From Gammaproteobacteria bacterium (GTDB lineage Bacteria > Pseudomonadota > Gammaproteobacteria > Steroidobacterales > Steroidobacteraceae), in contig DAIDKA010000320.1 of the NCBI GenBank assembly GCA_027451085.1, positions 1-12,049 of the forward strand: a stretch of 12,049 nucleotides of DNA, given 5' to 3'. The notes under the pieces were generated by a model. It was given only the letters and a program-made list of their open reading frames with translations. It made no database searches and was not told where the DNA came from. The translations under genes were made by a program, and so were the position numbers. This document shows, one piece after another, positions 5,023 to 12,049 of the stretch; within the stretch, counting starts at the first letter, position 1; every line of letters starts with the position of its first letter.

Positions 5023-5903
5023 TGCACGGCCTCCAGCCTCACCTGCGGGCGCCGCACCAGTCGCTCCACGAAGAATTCCAGGTTGCCGCGCGGACCTGCC
5101 GGTACCGGCCATGTATCGGCACGGCCGGCGAGTTTCTTGAACGCCTGGGCGGCCGGGCTCCCCGGATAGGCCTCCGTGACCGGGCGCTGGGCGCGAATCG
5201 CATGGCGCAGATACTCGTCCTCAGGGATCTCCCCGGCGAAGTCTAGGATCACATCCAGGAAGCGTGTCGTGACGCGTTCGAAGCGCTGGAAAAGTTCCGC
5301 GCCGCCGCCGGCGCCGCGGATCATGTTGGTGACGATGCGGAAGCGGTTCACGCCGTGATTGCGACTCAGGACCTTGACCAGCGCATAGGCGTCGGTCAGG
5401 GAGGCGGGGTCGTCGCAGATGGCGACGATGACCTGCTGCGCCGCCTGCGAGAACTGGGTCACACCGTGGCCGATGCCGGCGGCGGTGTCCACGATCATGA
5501 CGTCCACCAGGGTGGTGAGCTGGCTGAAGGCCTGCACCAGCCCCAGGTGGGCGCGGGCGTCGAGATTGGCCAGGTCGGCGATGCCGGAGGCGGCCGGGAC
5601 TATCTGAAACCCCTGCGGGGCCGTCATGATGACCTCCTCCAGGGTGCGTTCGCCGGACAGCACGTGCGCCAGCGTGTAGCGCGGCGATAGTCCCAGGAAC
5701 ACGTCCACGTTGGCGAGCCCGAGGTCGCCATCGAGCAGCACCACGCGTTTGCCGGCGCCGGCCATGGCCGCGGCGAGGTTGACCGAGATGCTGGTCTTGC
5801 CGACGCCGCCCTTGCCGCCGGTGACGGCGATCACCTGGACCGGACGAGCCAGGTTGTCGAGCGTGGCGCGGTCCAGGAGCCGTTGGTCACGACGCGAATG
5901 CAT
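5019..5903 (-). CDS. flhG: Flagellar number regulator FlhG/FleN (MinD-type ATPase)
   Basis: A 294-residue ParA/MinD-family ATPase that limits polar flagellar number, stimulates the FlhF GTPase and in Pseudomonas restrains FleQ. The deviant Walker A motif GKGGVGKT is at 30-37, the switch region LLDGDLGLANVD at 56-67 and the Walker B-like VMIVDTAAGIG at 135-144. The C-terminal signature PRGNLEFFVERLV is very close to Pseudomonas FleN. The N-terminal tail contains DQRLLDR (6-12), reminiscent of the DQAxxLR motif by which FlhG proteins activate FlhF. The start is ATG 5903, with GGAG 9 bases upstream; an in-frame TTG at 5918 would add 5 residues. The gene overlaps the end of flhF by 17 bases and the start of fliA by 4, so the three are surely co-transcribed. 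Confidence 0.95.
   Translation of the reverse strand: MHSRRDQRLLDRATLDNLARPVQVIAVTGGKGGVGKTSISVNLAAAMAGAGKRVVLLDGDLGLANVDVFLGLSPRYTLAHVLSGERTLEEVIMTAPQGFQIVPAASGIADLANLDARAHLGLVQAFSQLTTLVDVMIVDTAAGIGHGVTQFSQAAQQVIVAICDDPASLTDAYALVKVLSRNHGVNRFRIVTNMIRGAGGGAELFQRFERVTTRFLDVILDFAGEIPEDEYLRHAIRAQRPVTEAYPGSPAAQAFKKLAGRADTWPVPAGPRGNLEFFVERLVRRPQVRLEAVQ
5030..5034 (-). promoter_or_regulatory. Ribosome binding site of fliA inside the end of flhG
   Basis: GGAGG on the minus strand lies 7 bases before ATG 5022, within the last codons of flhG. It fixes the fliA start against the longer open frame. Confidence 0.65.
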
Positions 5904-7146
5904 GGGCGATATCTCCAAAACGTCTCTTCAGCAGATCTTCATCGGCGGTGGCGCCGGCCAGGTGGGCCAGGGTGACGGCACTGGATACCAGTTCGAGCGA
6001 ACGGGCGGGGCGCAGGTCCTCGGGCACCCGCTGCCCTTCGCTGACATAGGCCACGGGCAGCCTGGCGCGCATCAGCACCGACAGCAGGCCGCCGAGGCTC
6101 ACGGCCTCGTCGAGCTTGGTAAGCACCACGCTTGCGGGCCGGGCCGGAGTGAAACGGCGCACCGTCTCGGCGATGGCGCCGGCCTGGGTGCTGGCGGACA
6201 GCACCAGCGTGGTGGCAAGCCGGGGATGGCTGCCGGCGATGCCGGTCAGGCGCTCCGCCAGCACTGCATCGCGCTGGCTTTGTCCCGCGGTGTCCACCAG
6301 CACGCAGCGGAAGCGTTCCAGGCGGCCGAGCAGCGCCGGCAGCTCCGCGATGCTCTCCGGGGTGTAGACAGGTACGCCCAGCAGCTGGCCCAGTGAACGG
6401 ATCTGCTCCTGCGCGCCCAGCCGCGCGGTATCGGCGCCGACCAGGGCGAGGTCGCGGTTGCCATGGCGCAGGGCCCAGCGCACGGCGAGCTTGGCGACAG
6501 TGGTGCTCTTGCCAACGCCGGTGGGGCCCACCAGGGCGATGCGGCCGCCGTTGTCCAGCCAGTTGTCCCCGGTCACGGCAATACGCTGCGCGAGCGCGGC
6601 GATGCTCAGGCGGCGGGCCTGCAGCAGGTCGGTGTGCGGCGGGATCTGCCCGGCCACCGCGGTGGCGAACTCAGGATCCAGCCCCATCTGCGTCAGCTCG
6701 CGCAGCATCTCGGTGTGCACCGGCGCGCGCTGCTCCAGGTCCTTCCAGGCAAGCGTGGCCAGTTGTGTTTCAAGCATGCGACGCAGGCTCTTGAGCTCGC
6801 TCTCCATCACGCTGTTGTCCACCGCGGGGGCGGCGGCCAGCACCGGGATGGCCGCCTGCGCGGGAGGCGCCATCGGCGCCGGGGCCGCCGTCAGGCCGGC
6901 CAGCGAGCCAGCCCAGGAGTCGGGGGTCGCAGCAGAAAAGTGCATGGCTGCCTCCGCGGCCGGTGCTGCGTTGCTTGCGTCAGCCTGTGCAACCACGGCC
7001 TCGGCGTCGAAATCCATGGCCGCAGTGATCTCCACGCCATGCGCGGTGCGCTTGTTGGACAGGATCACCGCATCCGGGCCGAGCTGTTCGCGCACCAGGC
7101 GCATGGCCTGGCGCATGTCGGGCGCCGTGTATCGCGTGATCTTCAT
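5887..7146 (-). CDS. flhF: Flagellar placement GTPase FlhF (SRP family)
   Basis: A 419-residue GTPase that marks the cell pole where the flagellum is built. The N-terminal domain (1-45) begins MKITRYTAPDMRQAM, typical of the family. Residues about 46-110 are an Ala/Pro-rich, low-complexity B domain. The N domain (about 110-195) and the G domain follow. G-domain motifs are GPTGVGKSTT (207-216), DTARLGAQEQ (239-248), VDTAGQSQ (284-291), TKLDEA (343-348) and EGQRVPEDL (370-378). The ATG at 7146 has GGAGG 7 bases upstream (7158-7154). The gene follows flhA by 30 bases and overlaps flhG, its regulatory partner. All GTPase motifs look intact, with no sign of damage. Confidence 0.96.
   Translation of the reverse strand: MKITRYTAPDMRQAMRLVREQLGPDAVILSNKRTAHGVEITAAMDFDAEAVVAQADASNAAPAAEAAMHFSAATPDSWAGSLAGLTAAPAPMAPPAQAAIPVLAAAPAVDNSVMESELKSLRRMLETQLATLAWKDLEQRAPVHTEMLRELTQMGLDPEFATAVAGQIPPHTDLLQARRLSIAALAQRIAVTGDNWLDNGGRIALVGPTGVGKSTTVAKLAVRWALRHGNRDLALVGADTARLGAQEQIRSLGQLLGVPVYTPESIAELPALLGRLERFRCVLVDTAGQSQRDAVLAERLTGIAGSHPRLATTLVLSASTQAGAIAETVRRFTPARPASVVLTKLDEAVSLGGLLSVLMRARLPVAYVSEGQRVPEDLRPARSLELVSSAVTLAHLAGATADEDLLKRRFGDIAHAFAS
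5913..5916 (-). promoter_or_regulatory. Ribosome binding site deciding the flhG start
   Basis: GGAG on the minus strand lies 9 bases before ATG 5903, inside the end of flhF. It overlaps the alternative TTG region at 5918, which argues against that earlier start. Confidence 0.55.
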
Positions 7147-7176
7147 CTCAAAGCCTCCGTCAGCCGTCCGCCGTTG

Positions 7177-9273
7177 CTATCGACTTACCGCCGAAACCAG
7201 GCGGACCTTCCTGTTGTCCGGGATCTCGCTCCAGGCGAGAACGTGCATGCTGGGCACGCTGGCGCGGATGAACCGGGCCAGAGTGTGACGCAGTGCCGGT
7301 GGCACCAGCAGCACCGCCGGTTCACCGGCAAGTTCTTGACGCTGCGCGCCCTCGGCCAGTTTGTTCTGCAATTTCTCTGCCAGGCCGGGCTCCAGGGCGG
7401 GGCTGCCGCTGTTTCCGCCGAGGGAGTTCTGCAGCAGCTTCTCCAGGTCAGGGTCCAGTGTCATGACCGGAAGCTCCGCGCCGCTGCCGGTGATGTCCTG
7501 GACGATCTGGCGTCCGATAGCGATGCGCACCGCCGAGGTCAGCTGTTCCGGGTCCTGTGAGCGCGGTGCGTTCTCGGCCAGGGCCTCGACGATGGCGCGC
7601 ATGTTGCGGATCGGCACGCGTTCCCCCAGCAGCGACTGCAGCACGCGCACCACGCAGGACAGAGGCAGTGTCTTGGGCACCAGGTCCTCGACCAGCTTCG
7701 GGGCGCTCCTGGCCACCACGTTCAGCAGCTGCTGCGCCTCCTCGTGGCCCAGCAGTTCATTGGCGTGGGTGTTGATGATCTGGCTCAGGTGGGTGGCGAT
7801 CACCGTGCTGGCGTCCACCACCGTGTAGCCCAGCGCCTGCGCCTGGTCGTGATCCGAAGGCTCGATCCACACGGCCTCCATGCCGAAGGCCGGGTCGCGC
7901 GTAGCCACGCCCCTGATCTCGCCGTACACGCGGCCCGGGTTGATGGCGAGTTCGCGTTCGGGATAGATGGTCCCGTCGCCGATGGGCACGCCGCCCAGGT
8001 TGATGCGGTAGCCGTTGGGGGCGAGGTCCAGGTTGTCGCGGATGTGCACCGGGGGCACCAGGAAGCCCAGTTCCTGCGACACCTTGCGACGCACGCCGCG
8101 GATGCGGCCAAGCAGATCGCCACCCTGTGGGGTCACGCCGGGGACCTTGGTGACCATCGACACCAGGCGGTAGCCGACTTCCAGTCCGAGCAGGTCCACC
8201 GGGCGCACGTCGTCCCACGACAGTTCCTTGCTGTCTGGAGATGGCGGCGGGGGCGGCGGGGGCGGGGGAGCCGCCGCCGCCGCCGCCAGCTTCTTGCGGA
8301 TCAGCCAGGCGGCGCTGCCTGCGATCCCCGCCATTCCAAGGAAGGCGATGTTGGGCATGCCCGGAACGATGCCGATCACACCCATGAGTCCGGCGGCGAC
8401 ACCCAGGGCCTTGGGGCTGCCGGCCAGCTGCCGGGTGATTTCACCGCCCATGTCCTGCTTGCCGGACACCCGCGTGACGATGATGGCCACTGCGGTGGAC
8501 AGCAGCAGCGCGGGGATCTGCGTCACCAGGCCGTAGCCGATGGTCAGCAGGGTGTAGGTGTGCAGCGCGTCGGTGAAGGCCAGCCCGTGGCCGAGGATGC
8601 CGATGCCGAGGCCGCCGATGATGTTGATCAGCAGGATCATGATGCCGGCGACGGCATCACCGCGCACGAACTTGCTTGCGCCGTCCATGGAGCCGTAGAA
8701 GTCCGCCTCGGCGCGCACTTCGGCGCGGCGGTGGCGGGCTTCCTCCTGGTTGATCAGCCCGGAGTTGAGGTCGGCGTCGATGGCCATCTGCTTGCCGGGC
8801 ATGGCGTCGAGGGTGAATCGCGCGCTCACCTCGGAAATACGGCCAGAACCCTTGGTCACCACCACGAAGTTGATGACCGTGAGGATGATGAACACCACCA
8901 CGCCGACCGCGAAGTTGCCGCCGATGACGAACTGGCCGAAGGATTCGATCACGTGACCGGCGGCGCCCGGCCCCATGTGGCCATGCAGCAGCACCACGCG
9001 GGTGGAGGCCACGTTCAGCGCCAGGCGCATCAAGGTCGCCAGCAGCATCACGGTCGGGAACACGCCGAACTCGATCGGGCGGCTGATGGTGAACACGACC
9101 ATGACGATGACGATCGACAGGGCGATGTTGAAAGTGAACAGCACGTCGAGCGCAAACGGCGGCAGCGGCAGCACCACCATGGACAGCACCGCGAGCACCC
9201 CCGCGGGCACCCCCAGCCCCATGCGCATCAGATCCCCGACGCCGATTCCCTTGAGAGTGTTGTCGTTGGCCAT
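7177..9273 (-). CDS. flhA: Flagellar export gate protein FlhA
   Basis: A 698-residue component of the flagellar type III export gate, forming the nonameric ring that receives export substrates and takes part in proton-driven export. The N-terminal half has about eight membrane segments. Conserved stretches include RLALN (83-87), SGRISEVSARFTLDAMPGK (143-161), with Arg145, Arg152 and Asp156 near the functional E. coli residues as I recall them, and RGDAVAG (204-210). The cytoplasmic domain starts near ELSWDDVRPVD (about 350). The linker between the halves holds six alanines then nine prolines (330-344), described separately. The start is ATG 9273, two bases after the flhB stop; the stop is TAG at 7179-7177. 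Length matches the family (E. coli 692). Confidence 0.98.
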   Translation of the reverse strand: MANDNTLKGIGVGDLMRMGLGVPAGVLAVLSMVVLPLPPFALDVLFTFNIALSIVIVMVVFTISRPIEFGVFPTVMLLATLMRLALNVASTRVVLLHGHMGPGAAGHVIESFGQFVIGGNFAVGVVVFIILTVINFVVVTKGSGRISEVSARFTLDAMPGKQMAIDADLNSGLINQEEARHRRAEVRAEADFYGSMDGASKFVRGDAVAGIMILLINIIGGLGIGILGHGLAFTDALHTYTLLTIGYGLVTQIPALLLSTAVAIIVTRVSGKQDMGGEITRQLAGSPKALGVAAGLMGVIGIVPGMPNIAFLGMAGIAGSAAWLIRKKLAAAAAAPPPPPPPPPSPDSKELSWDDVRPVDLLGLEVGYRLVSMVTKVPGVTPQGGDLLGRIRGVRRKVSQELGFLVPPVHIRDNLDLAPNGYRINLGGVPIGDGTIYPERELAINPGRVYGEIRGVATRDPAFGMEAVWIEPSDHDQAQALGYTVVDASTVIATHLSQIINTHANELLGHEEAQQLLNVVARSAPKLVEDLVPKTLPLSCVVRVLQSLLGERVPIRNMRAIVEALAENAPRSQDPEQLTSAVRIAIGRQIVQDITGSGAELPVMTLDPDLEKLLQNSLGGNSGSPALEPGLAEKLQNKLAEGAQRQELAGEPAVLLVPPALRHTLARFIRASVPSMHVLAWSEIPDNRKVRLVSAVSR
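8242..8286 (-). repeat. Ala6-Pro9 coding repeat in the FlhA linker
   Basis: Fifteen codons encode six alanines (five GCG, one GCT) and nine consecutive prolines (CCC, CCG and CCA) at FlhA residues 330-344, followed by Ser-Pro. On the plus strand it reads as a G-rich, GGC-like tract. It falls in the flexible linker between the membrane part and the cytoplasmic ring domain. Confidence 0.9.
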
Positions 9274-9275
9274 GA

Positions 9276-10406
9276 TCAGTGCTGGGTCTCTTCAATGGCG
9301 GGATCGATGGACGGCGGGGACGGCGCCCTGTGGCCTGCGCCGCGGGCCATGCGCAGCTGGTACACCCAGGTCAGGACCTGGGCGACGGCCTGGTACAGCG
9401 AGGCAGGCACCTCGGCCTCCAGGTCGACCACCCGGAACAGCGTGCGCGCGAGCGGTGGTGCCTCGAGGATCGGCACCGCGTGCTCGGCGGCCACCTCACG
9501 GATTCTGGCGGCGACCTCGTCCACGCCCTTGGCGATGACCATGGGCGCGCGCATGCGCTGCTCGTCGTAGCGCAGCGCGACGGCGTAATGGGTCGGGTTG
9601 ACGACCACCACATCGGCCTTCGGCACCTGCTGCATCATGCGGCGGCGCGCGAATTCCTGCTGCATGCGCCGGATCCTGCGCTTGACCTCGGGCGAGCCGT
9701 CGCTGTCCTTGTGCTCGTCGCGCACTTCCTGGCGCGTCATTTTCAGCTTCTGGGTGTGCTGGTGCAGCTGCCACGGCACGTCGACGGCGGCGATCAGCAC
9801 CAGCGCACCGGCCAGCTGCATCAAGGCGGAGCCCGCAAGGCTCATGGCATGGGCGATGGCGGGCCGGACCGGCTCGTTGCCCAGGTACAGCATCTCGGCG
9901 GCGCGGGAATGCATGTAAAGCACGGCGACCACCGCGACCACCAGGAATTTGAGAAAGGACTTGAGCAGTTCGGTGGCGCCGCGCGCGGAGAACATGTTCT
10001 GGATTCCGTTCAGCGGATTCAGGCGGCTGACGTCGGGCGCCAGCGCCTCGAAGCTCAGGTTCCAGCCGCCGATGGCCAGCGGAGACAGCAGCGCCGCCAG
10101 CGCTGTCACCGCAAGAATGGGCGCGCAGGCCCTGAGGCCCTCGGCGCCCAGCGCCAGCACCTGCGGCAGCATGCGGCTTTCGTCCATCGTCTGCGCGCGC
10201 GACAGCGTCAGCCCGGCGCGCATCAGGTGGCCGAACCTGTCTGCCAGCCCCTGCCCCATGAACTGCAGCGTGATGCCGGCCACCAGCATCATGGCGGCGG
10301 TGCTGAGGTCACGCGAGCGTGGCACGTTGCCTTGCTTGCGGGCTTCGTCCAGCCGTTTCTGACTGGGTAACTCGGTGCGGTCCTGGCCGTTTTCGCCCTC
10401 TGCCAT
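9276..10406 (-). CDS. flhB: Flagellar export switch protein FlhB
   Basis: A 376-residue export-gate protein that switches substrate specificity from rod/hook to filament proteins. The N-terminus carries the family pattern RTELPSQKRLDEARKQGNVPRSRDL (residues 10-34). Four membrane segments follow (about 37-60, 85-110, 145-165 and 188-210). The cytoplasmic domain contains the self-cleaving NPTH motif at 270-273, in VVVVNPTHYAVALRY, one number above E. coli. After PLARTLFR the tail is Pro/Ser-rich. The start is ATG 10406, one base after the fliR stop; the stop is two bases before flhA. Both junctions suggest coupled translation. Confidence 0.98.
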   Translation of the reverse strand: MAEGENGQDRTELPSQKRLDEARKQGNVPRSRDLSTAAMMLVAGITLQFMGQGLADRFGHLMRAGLTLSRAQTMDESRMLPQVLALGAEGLRACAPILAVTALAALLSPLAIGGWNLSFEALAPDVSRLNPLNGIQNMFSARGATELLKSFLKFLVVAVVAVLYMHSRAAEMLYLGNEPVRPAIAHAMSLAGSALMQLAGALVLIAAVDVPWQLHQHTQKLKMTRQEVRDEHKDSDGSPEVKRRIRRMQQEFARRRMMQQVPKADVVVVNPTHYAVALRYDEQRMRAPMVIAKGVDEVAARIREVAAEHAVPILEAPPLARTLFRVVDLEAEVPASLYQAVAQVLTWVYQLRMARGAGHRAPSPPSIDPAIEETQH

Positions 10407-10407
10407 G

Positions 10408-11190
10408 TCAGACCCCGCCCCGCAGCATCACGCGCAAGACCGAGAACCCATCATCCAGGAGCCGCTCGAAGGCTCCGCCCAGCGTGGGCACCGCGGCCAC
10501 CAGCACCACGAGCCCGAAGGTCACGGTCACCGGGAAGCCCACGGCCATGAGGTTCAGCGCCGGGGCCGTGCGGCTGATCGTGCCCATGGCCAGCTGCACG
10601 ATCAGCAGCGCGGTCATGGCCGGCAGCGCGATCAGCACCGCGCCGCTGAACAGGTTCCCGCCCCAGATGACGGCCTGCCACAGGCACTCGCGGCCGAGGC
10701 CCGCGGCACCCAGGGGCAGGGTGCGGAAGCTGTCTGCCAGCACTTCGATCACGCGCAGATGGCCGTTGAGCGCAAAGAACACCAGCAGCACGAAAATGCT
10801 GTAGATCTGGCCCACCGCGGGGGTGTCGACGCCGCGCACAGGATCGATGGTCATGGCGTAGGACAGGCCCATGGTGTTGGCGATCAGCTGGCCGGCGAAG
10901 TTCACCGCGTCGAACACCAGCTGCAGGCACAGACCCAGGATGACGCCGATCACCACCTGCTGGAAGGTGATCATGAAGCTGCCGGCCGAGACCAGCGGGA
11001 TGCCGACGGGCACCTGCACCTGTGGCGCCACCACGCCGGTGATGGCCAGCGCCAGCACCAGGCGTATGCGCACCGGCACCTGCGAGACCGAGAACGCCGG
11101 CGCGACCATCAGGCAGGAGCCGATGCGCACGAACGGCCAGATCATCTGCGCGATCCAGGCGTCGATCTGTGCCGTGGTGAGGTGCAGCAT
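10408..11190 (-). CDS. fliR: Flagellar export gate protein FliR
   Basis: A 260-residue integral membrane protein that completes the FliP5-FliQ4-FliR1 export channel. The sequence is almost wholly hydrophobic, with about six predicted segments. Family features include WPFVRIGSCLMVAP near residue 18, RIRLVLALAIT near 41-51, and the conserved SYAMTIDP stretch near 109-116 in the middle, followed by the long hydrophobic helix around 127-140. The length equals that of E. coli FliR. The start is ATG 11190, 11 bases after the fliQ stop; the ribosome site is weak, so coupling to fliQ is probable. Identity is also fixed by the invariant fliP-fliQ-fliR-flhB order. Confidence 0.97.
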   Translation of the reverse strand: MLHLTTAQIDAWIAQMIWPFVRIGSCLMVAPAFSVSQVPVRIRLVLALAITGVVAPQVQVPVGIPLVSAGSFMITFQQVVIGVILGLCLQLVFDAVNFAGQLIANTMGLSYAMTIDPVRGVDTPAVGQIYSIFVLLVFFALNGHLRVIEVLADSFRTLPLGAAGLGRECLWQAVIWGGNLFSGAVLIALPAMTALLIVQLAMGTISRTAPALNLMAVGFPVTVTFGLVVLVAAVPTLGGAFERLLDDGFSVLRVMLRGGV

Positions 11191-11201
11191 GGTGCGTGCC
11201 G

Positions 11202-11471
11202 TCAGCCGATGAGGCGCGGGATGCTGTCAAAAAGCTCGTGCGTGTAGCTGACGAGCACCTTCAGCATCCAGGGCCCGGTCACCACGAGCACCGTGGTGAT
11301 CGCCGCGAGCTTGGGGATGAAGGACAGCGTGGCTTCATTGATCTGCGTGGCGGCCTGGAACGCGCCGATCACCAGCCCCGTGACGAGCGACGTCAGCAGC
11401 ACCGGGGCTGCCAGCACCAGGGTGATCACCAGCGCGCGTTCGGCGACGCTCATCACCATTTCCGGGGTCAT
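11202..11471 (-). CDS. fliQ: Flagellar export gate protein FliQ
   Basis: An 89-residue protein with two hydrophobic hairpin helices (about 14-40 and 52-75), the same length as E. coli FliQ. It packs around FliP and FliR in the export channel. The family pattern is visible: an N-terminal MTPEMVM, then QAATQINEATLSFIPK (39-54) between the helices. Its ATG overlaps the fliP stop as ATGA, so translation is probably coupled. Confidence 0.97.
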   Translation of the reverse strand: MTPEMVMSVAERALVITLVLAAPVLLTSLVTGLVIGAFQAATQINEATLSFIPKLAAITTVLVVTGPWMLKVLVSYTHELFDSIPRLIG

Positions 11472-12049
11472 GTGTAGAAACTCGAGGCCAGCGTGCCCAT
11501 GATCAGTGTCCAGCCGTCCACCAGCACGAACAGCATCAGTTTGAAGGGCAGGGAGATCAGCACCGGCGAAACCATCATCATGCCCATGGACATCAGCACG
11601 CTGGCGACCACCATGTCGATGATCACGAACGGGATGAAGATCAGGAAGCCGATGATGAAGCTGGTCTTCAGTTCGCTGGTGACGAAGGATGGCACGAGCA
11701 CGGACAGCGGCACGTCCTCGGGCGTGGCATAGCCCTTGCCGCCGCCGATGCGCACGAAGGTCGCGATGTCGGCCTCGCGGGTCTGGTGCAGCATGAAGGA
11801 CTTGAGCGGCACCAGCGCGGTCTGCATCGCGGTCACCGAGTCCATCGTCCCGGCCATGTAGGGGTTGACCGCGGTGTCGTTGATCCTGTCGATGACGGGT
11901 GTCATGACGAACAGCGTAAGGAACAGCGCGAGGCCCACCAGCACCTGGTTGGGCGGGGTGTTGCCGGCGCCGAGGGCCTGCCGCAGCAGTCCCAGCACGA
12001 TGATGATGCGCGTGAACGCGGTCATCATGAGCAGGACGGCCGGCAGCAT
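11468..12049 (-). CDS. fliP: Flagellar export gate protein FliP, 5' end outside the window
   Basis: The last 193 residues of the main subunit of the export channel. The visible part begins at a codon that reads Met, but comparison with E. coli FliP, where the matching stretch FIPAILLMMTSFTRI lies about 55 residues in, shows this is internal. The true start lies beyond the window. Conserved stretches are TRIIIVLGLLRQALG, PPNQVLVGLALFLTLFVM, LHQTREADI, SFVTSELKTSFIIGF and LPFKLMLFVLVDGW. About four membrane segments should be present in the whole protein, and most are visible here. The stop TGA overlaps the fliQ start. Confidence 0.97.
   Translation of the reverse strand: MLPAVLLMMTAFTRIIIVLGLLRQALGAGNTPPNQVLVGLALFLTLFVMTPVIDRINDTAVNPYMAGTMDSVTAMQTALVPLKSFMLHQTREADIATFVRIGGGKGYATPEDVPLSVLVPSFVTSELKTSFIIGFLIFIPFVIIDMVVASVLMSMGMMMVSPVLISLPFKLMLFVLVDGWTLIMGTLASSFYT

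Noticed and set aside
5023..5112. Thirty-codon N-terminal extension of fliA
   Set aside because: The stretch is flhG coding sequence in another frame, lies upstream of a GGAGG site, and does not resemble FliA. ATG 5022 gives the normal family length.
6428..6435. GCCGATAC motif on the minus strand inside flhF
   Set aside because: It encodes the Ala-Asp-Thr of the GTPase motif and has no -35 match at the right distance (CGACCTCG). It shows how easily this octamer arises in coding sequence here.
7744..9570. Long open frame of 608 codons on the plus strand
   Set aside because: It lies opposite flhA and the end of flhB, is very rich in His, Gln, Asp and Gly, shows no family features, and is the usual third-position shadow of a GC-rich gene.
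9279..10370. 363-codon open frame on the plus strand
   Set aside because: It is antisense to flhB over its whole length, with the same His/Gln/Gly-biased shadow composition and no recognisable domain.

Overview
The window is one block of a flagellar and chemotaxis gene cluster. Every gene I can support is on the minus strand, so transcription runs from position 12049 towards 1. In that order the genes are fliP (5' end cut off by the window edge), fliQ, fliR, flhB, flhA, flhF, flhG/fleN, fliA, cheY, cheZ, a motC/pomA-type stator gene, motD, a DUF2802 membrane protein, a small STAS-domain protein, and the start of cheA (3' part cut off). The run fliP to cheZ matches the polar-flagellum clusters of Gammaproteobacteria such as Pseudomonas, Vibrio and Xanthomonas. 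Visibly high GC, GC-biased third codon positions and a Pseudomonas-like MotC/MotD pair point to a GC-rich gammaproteobacterium. The order cheZ-motC-motD-DUF2802-STAS-cheA differs from the Pseudomonas arrangement as I remember it, so I would not assign a genus.

Regions: (1) 12049-7177 holds the flagellar type III export gate (FliP, FliQ, FliR, FlhB, FlhA), with genes overlapping or separated by 11 bases or fewer. (2) 7146-5019 holds FlhF and FlhG, the SRP-type GTPase and MinD-type ATPase that set flagellar position and number. (3) 5022-4282 is fliA, the flagellar sigma factor (sigma-28). (4) 4252-3121 is the response regulator CheY and its phosphatase CheZ. (5) 3083-1409 is the stator pair MotC/MotD. 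(6) 1339-1 holds the DUF2802 protein, the STAS protein and the histidine kinase CheA.

The parts form one pathway: the gate exports rod, hook and filament proteins, FlhF/FlhG place the machine, and FliA turns on late genes. CheA phosphorylates CheY, CheZ removes the phosphate, and MotC/MotD drive rotation. The largest gap without a gene (753-850) contains a good match to a FliA promoter, so STAS-cheA can probably be transcribed separately as a late unit.

I found no tRNA, rRNA, CRISPR array, mobile element, attachment site or convincing terminator, and no stretch over 300 bases without a gene. No wholly new system is evident. The items most worth a second look are an apparent ACG start codon for motC, the FliA promoter before STAS-cheA, a nine-proline run in the FlhA linker, and the little-studied DUF2802 and STAS proteins beside cheA.
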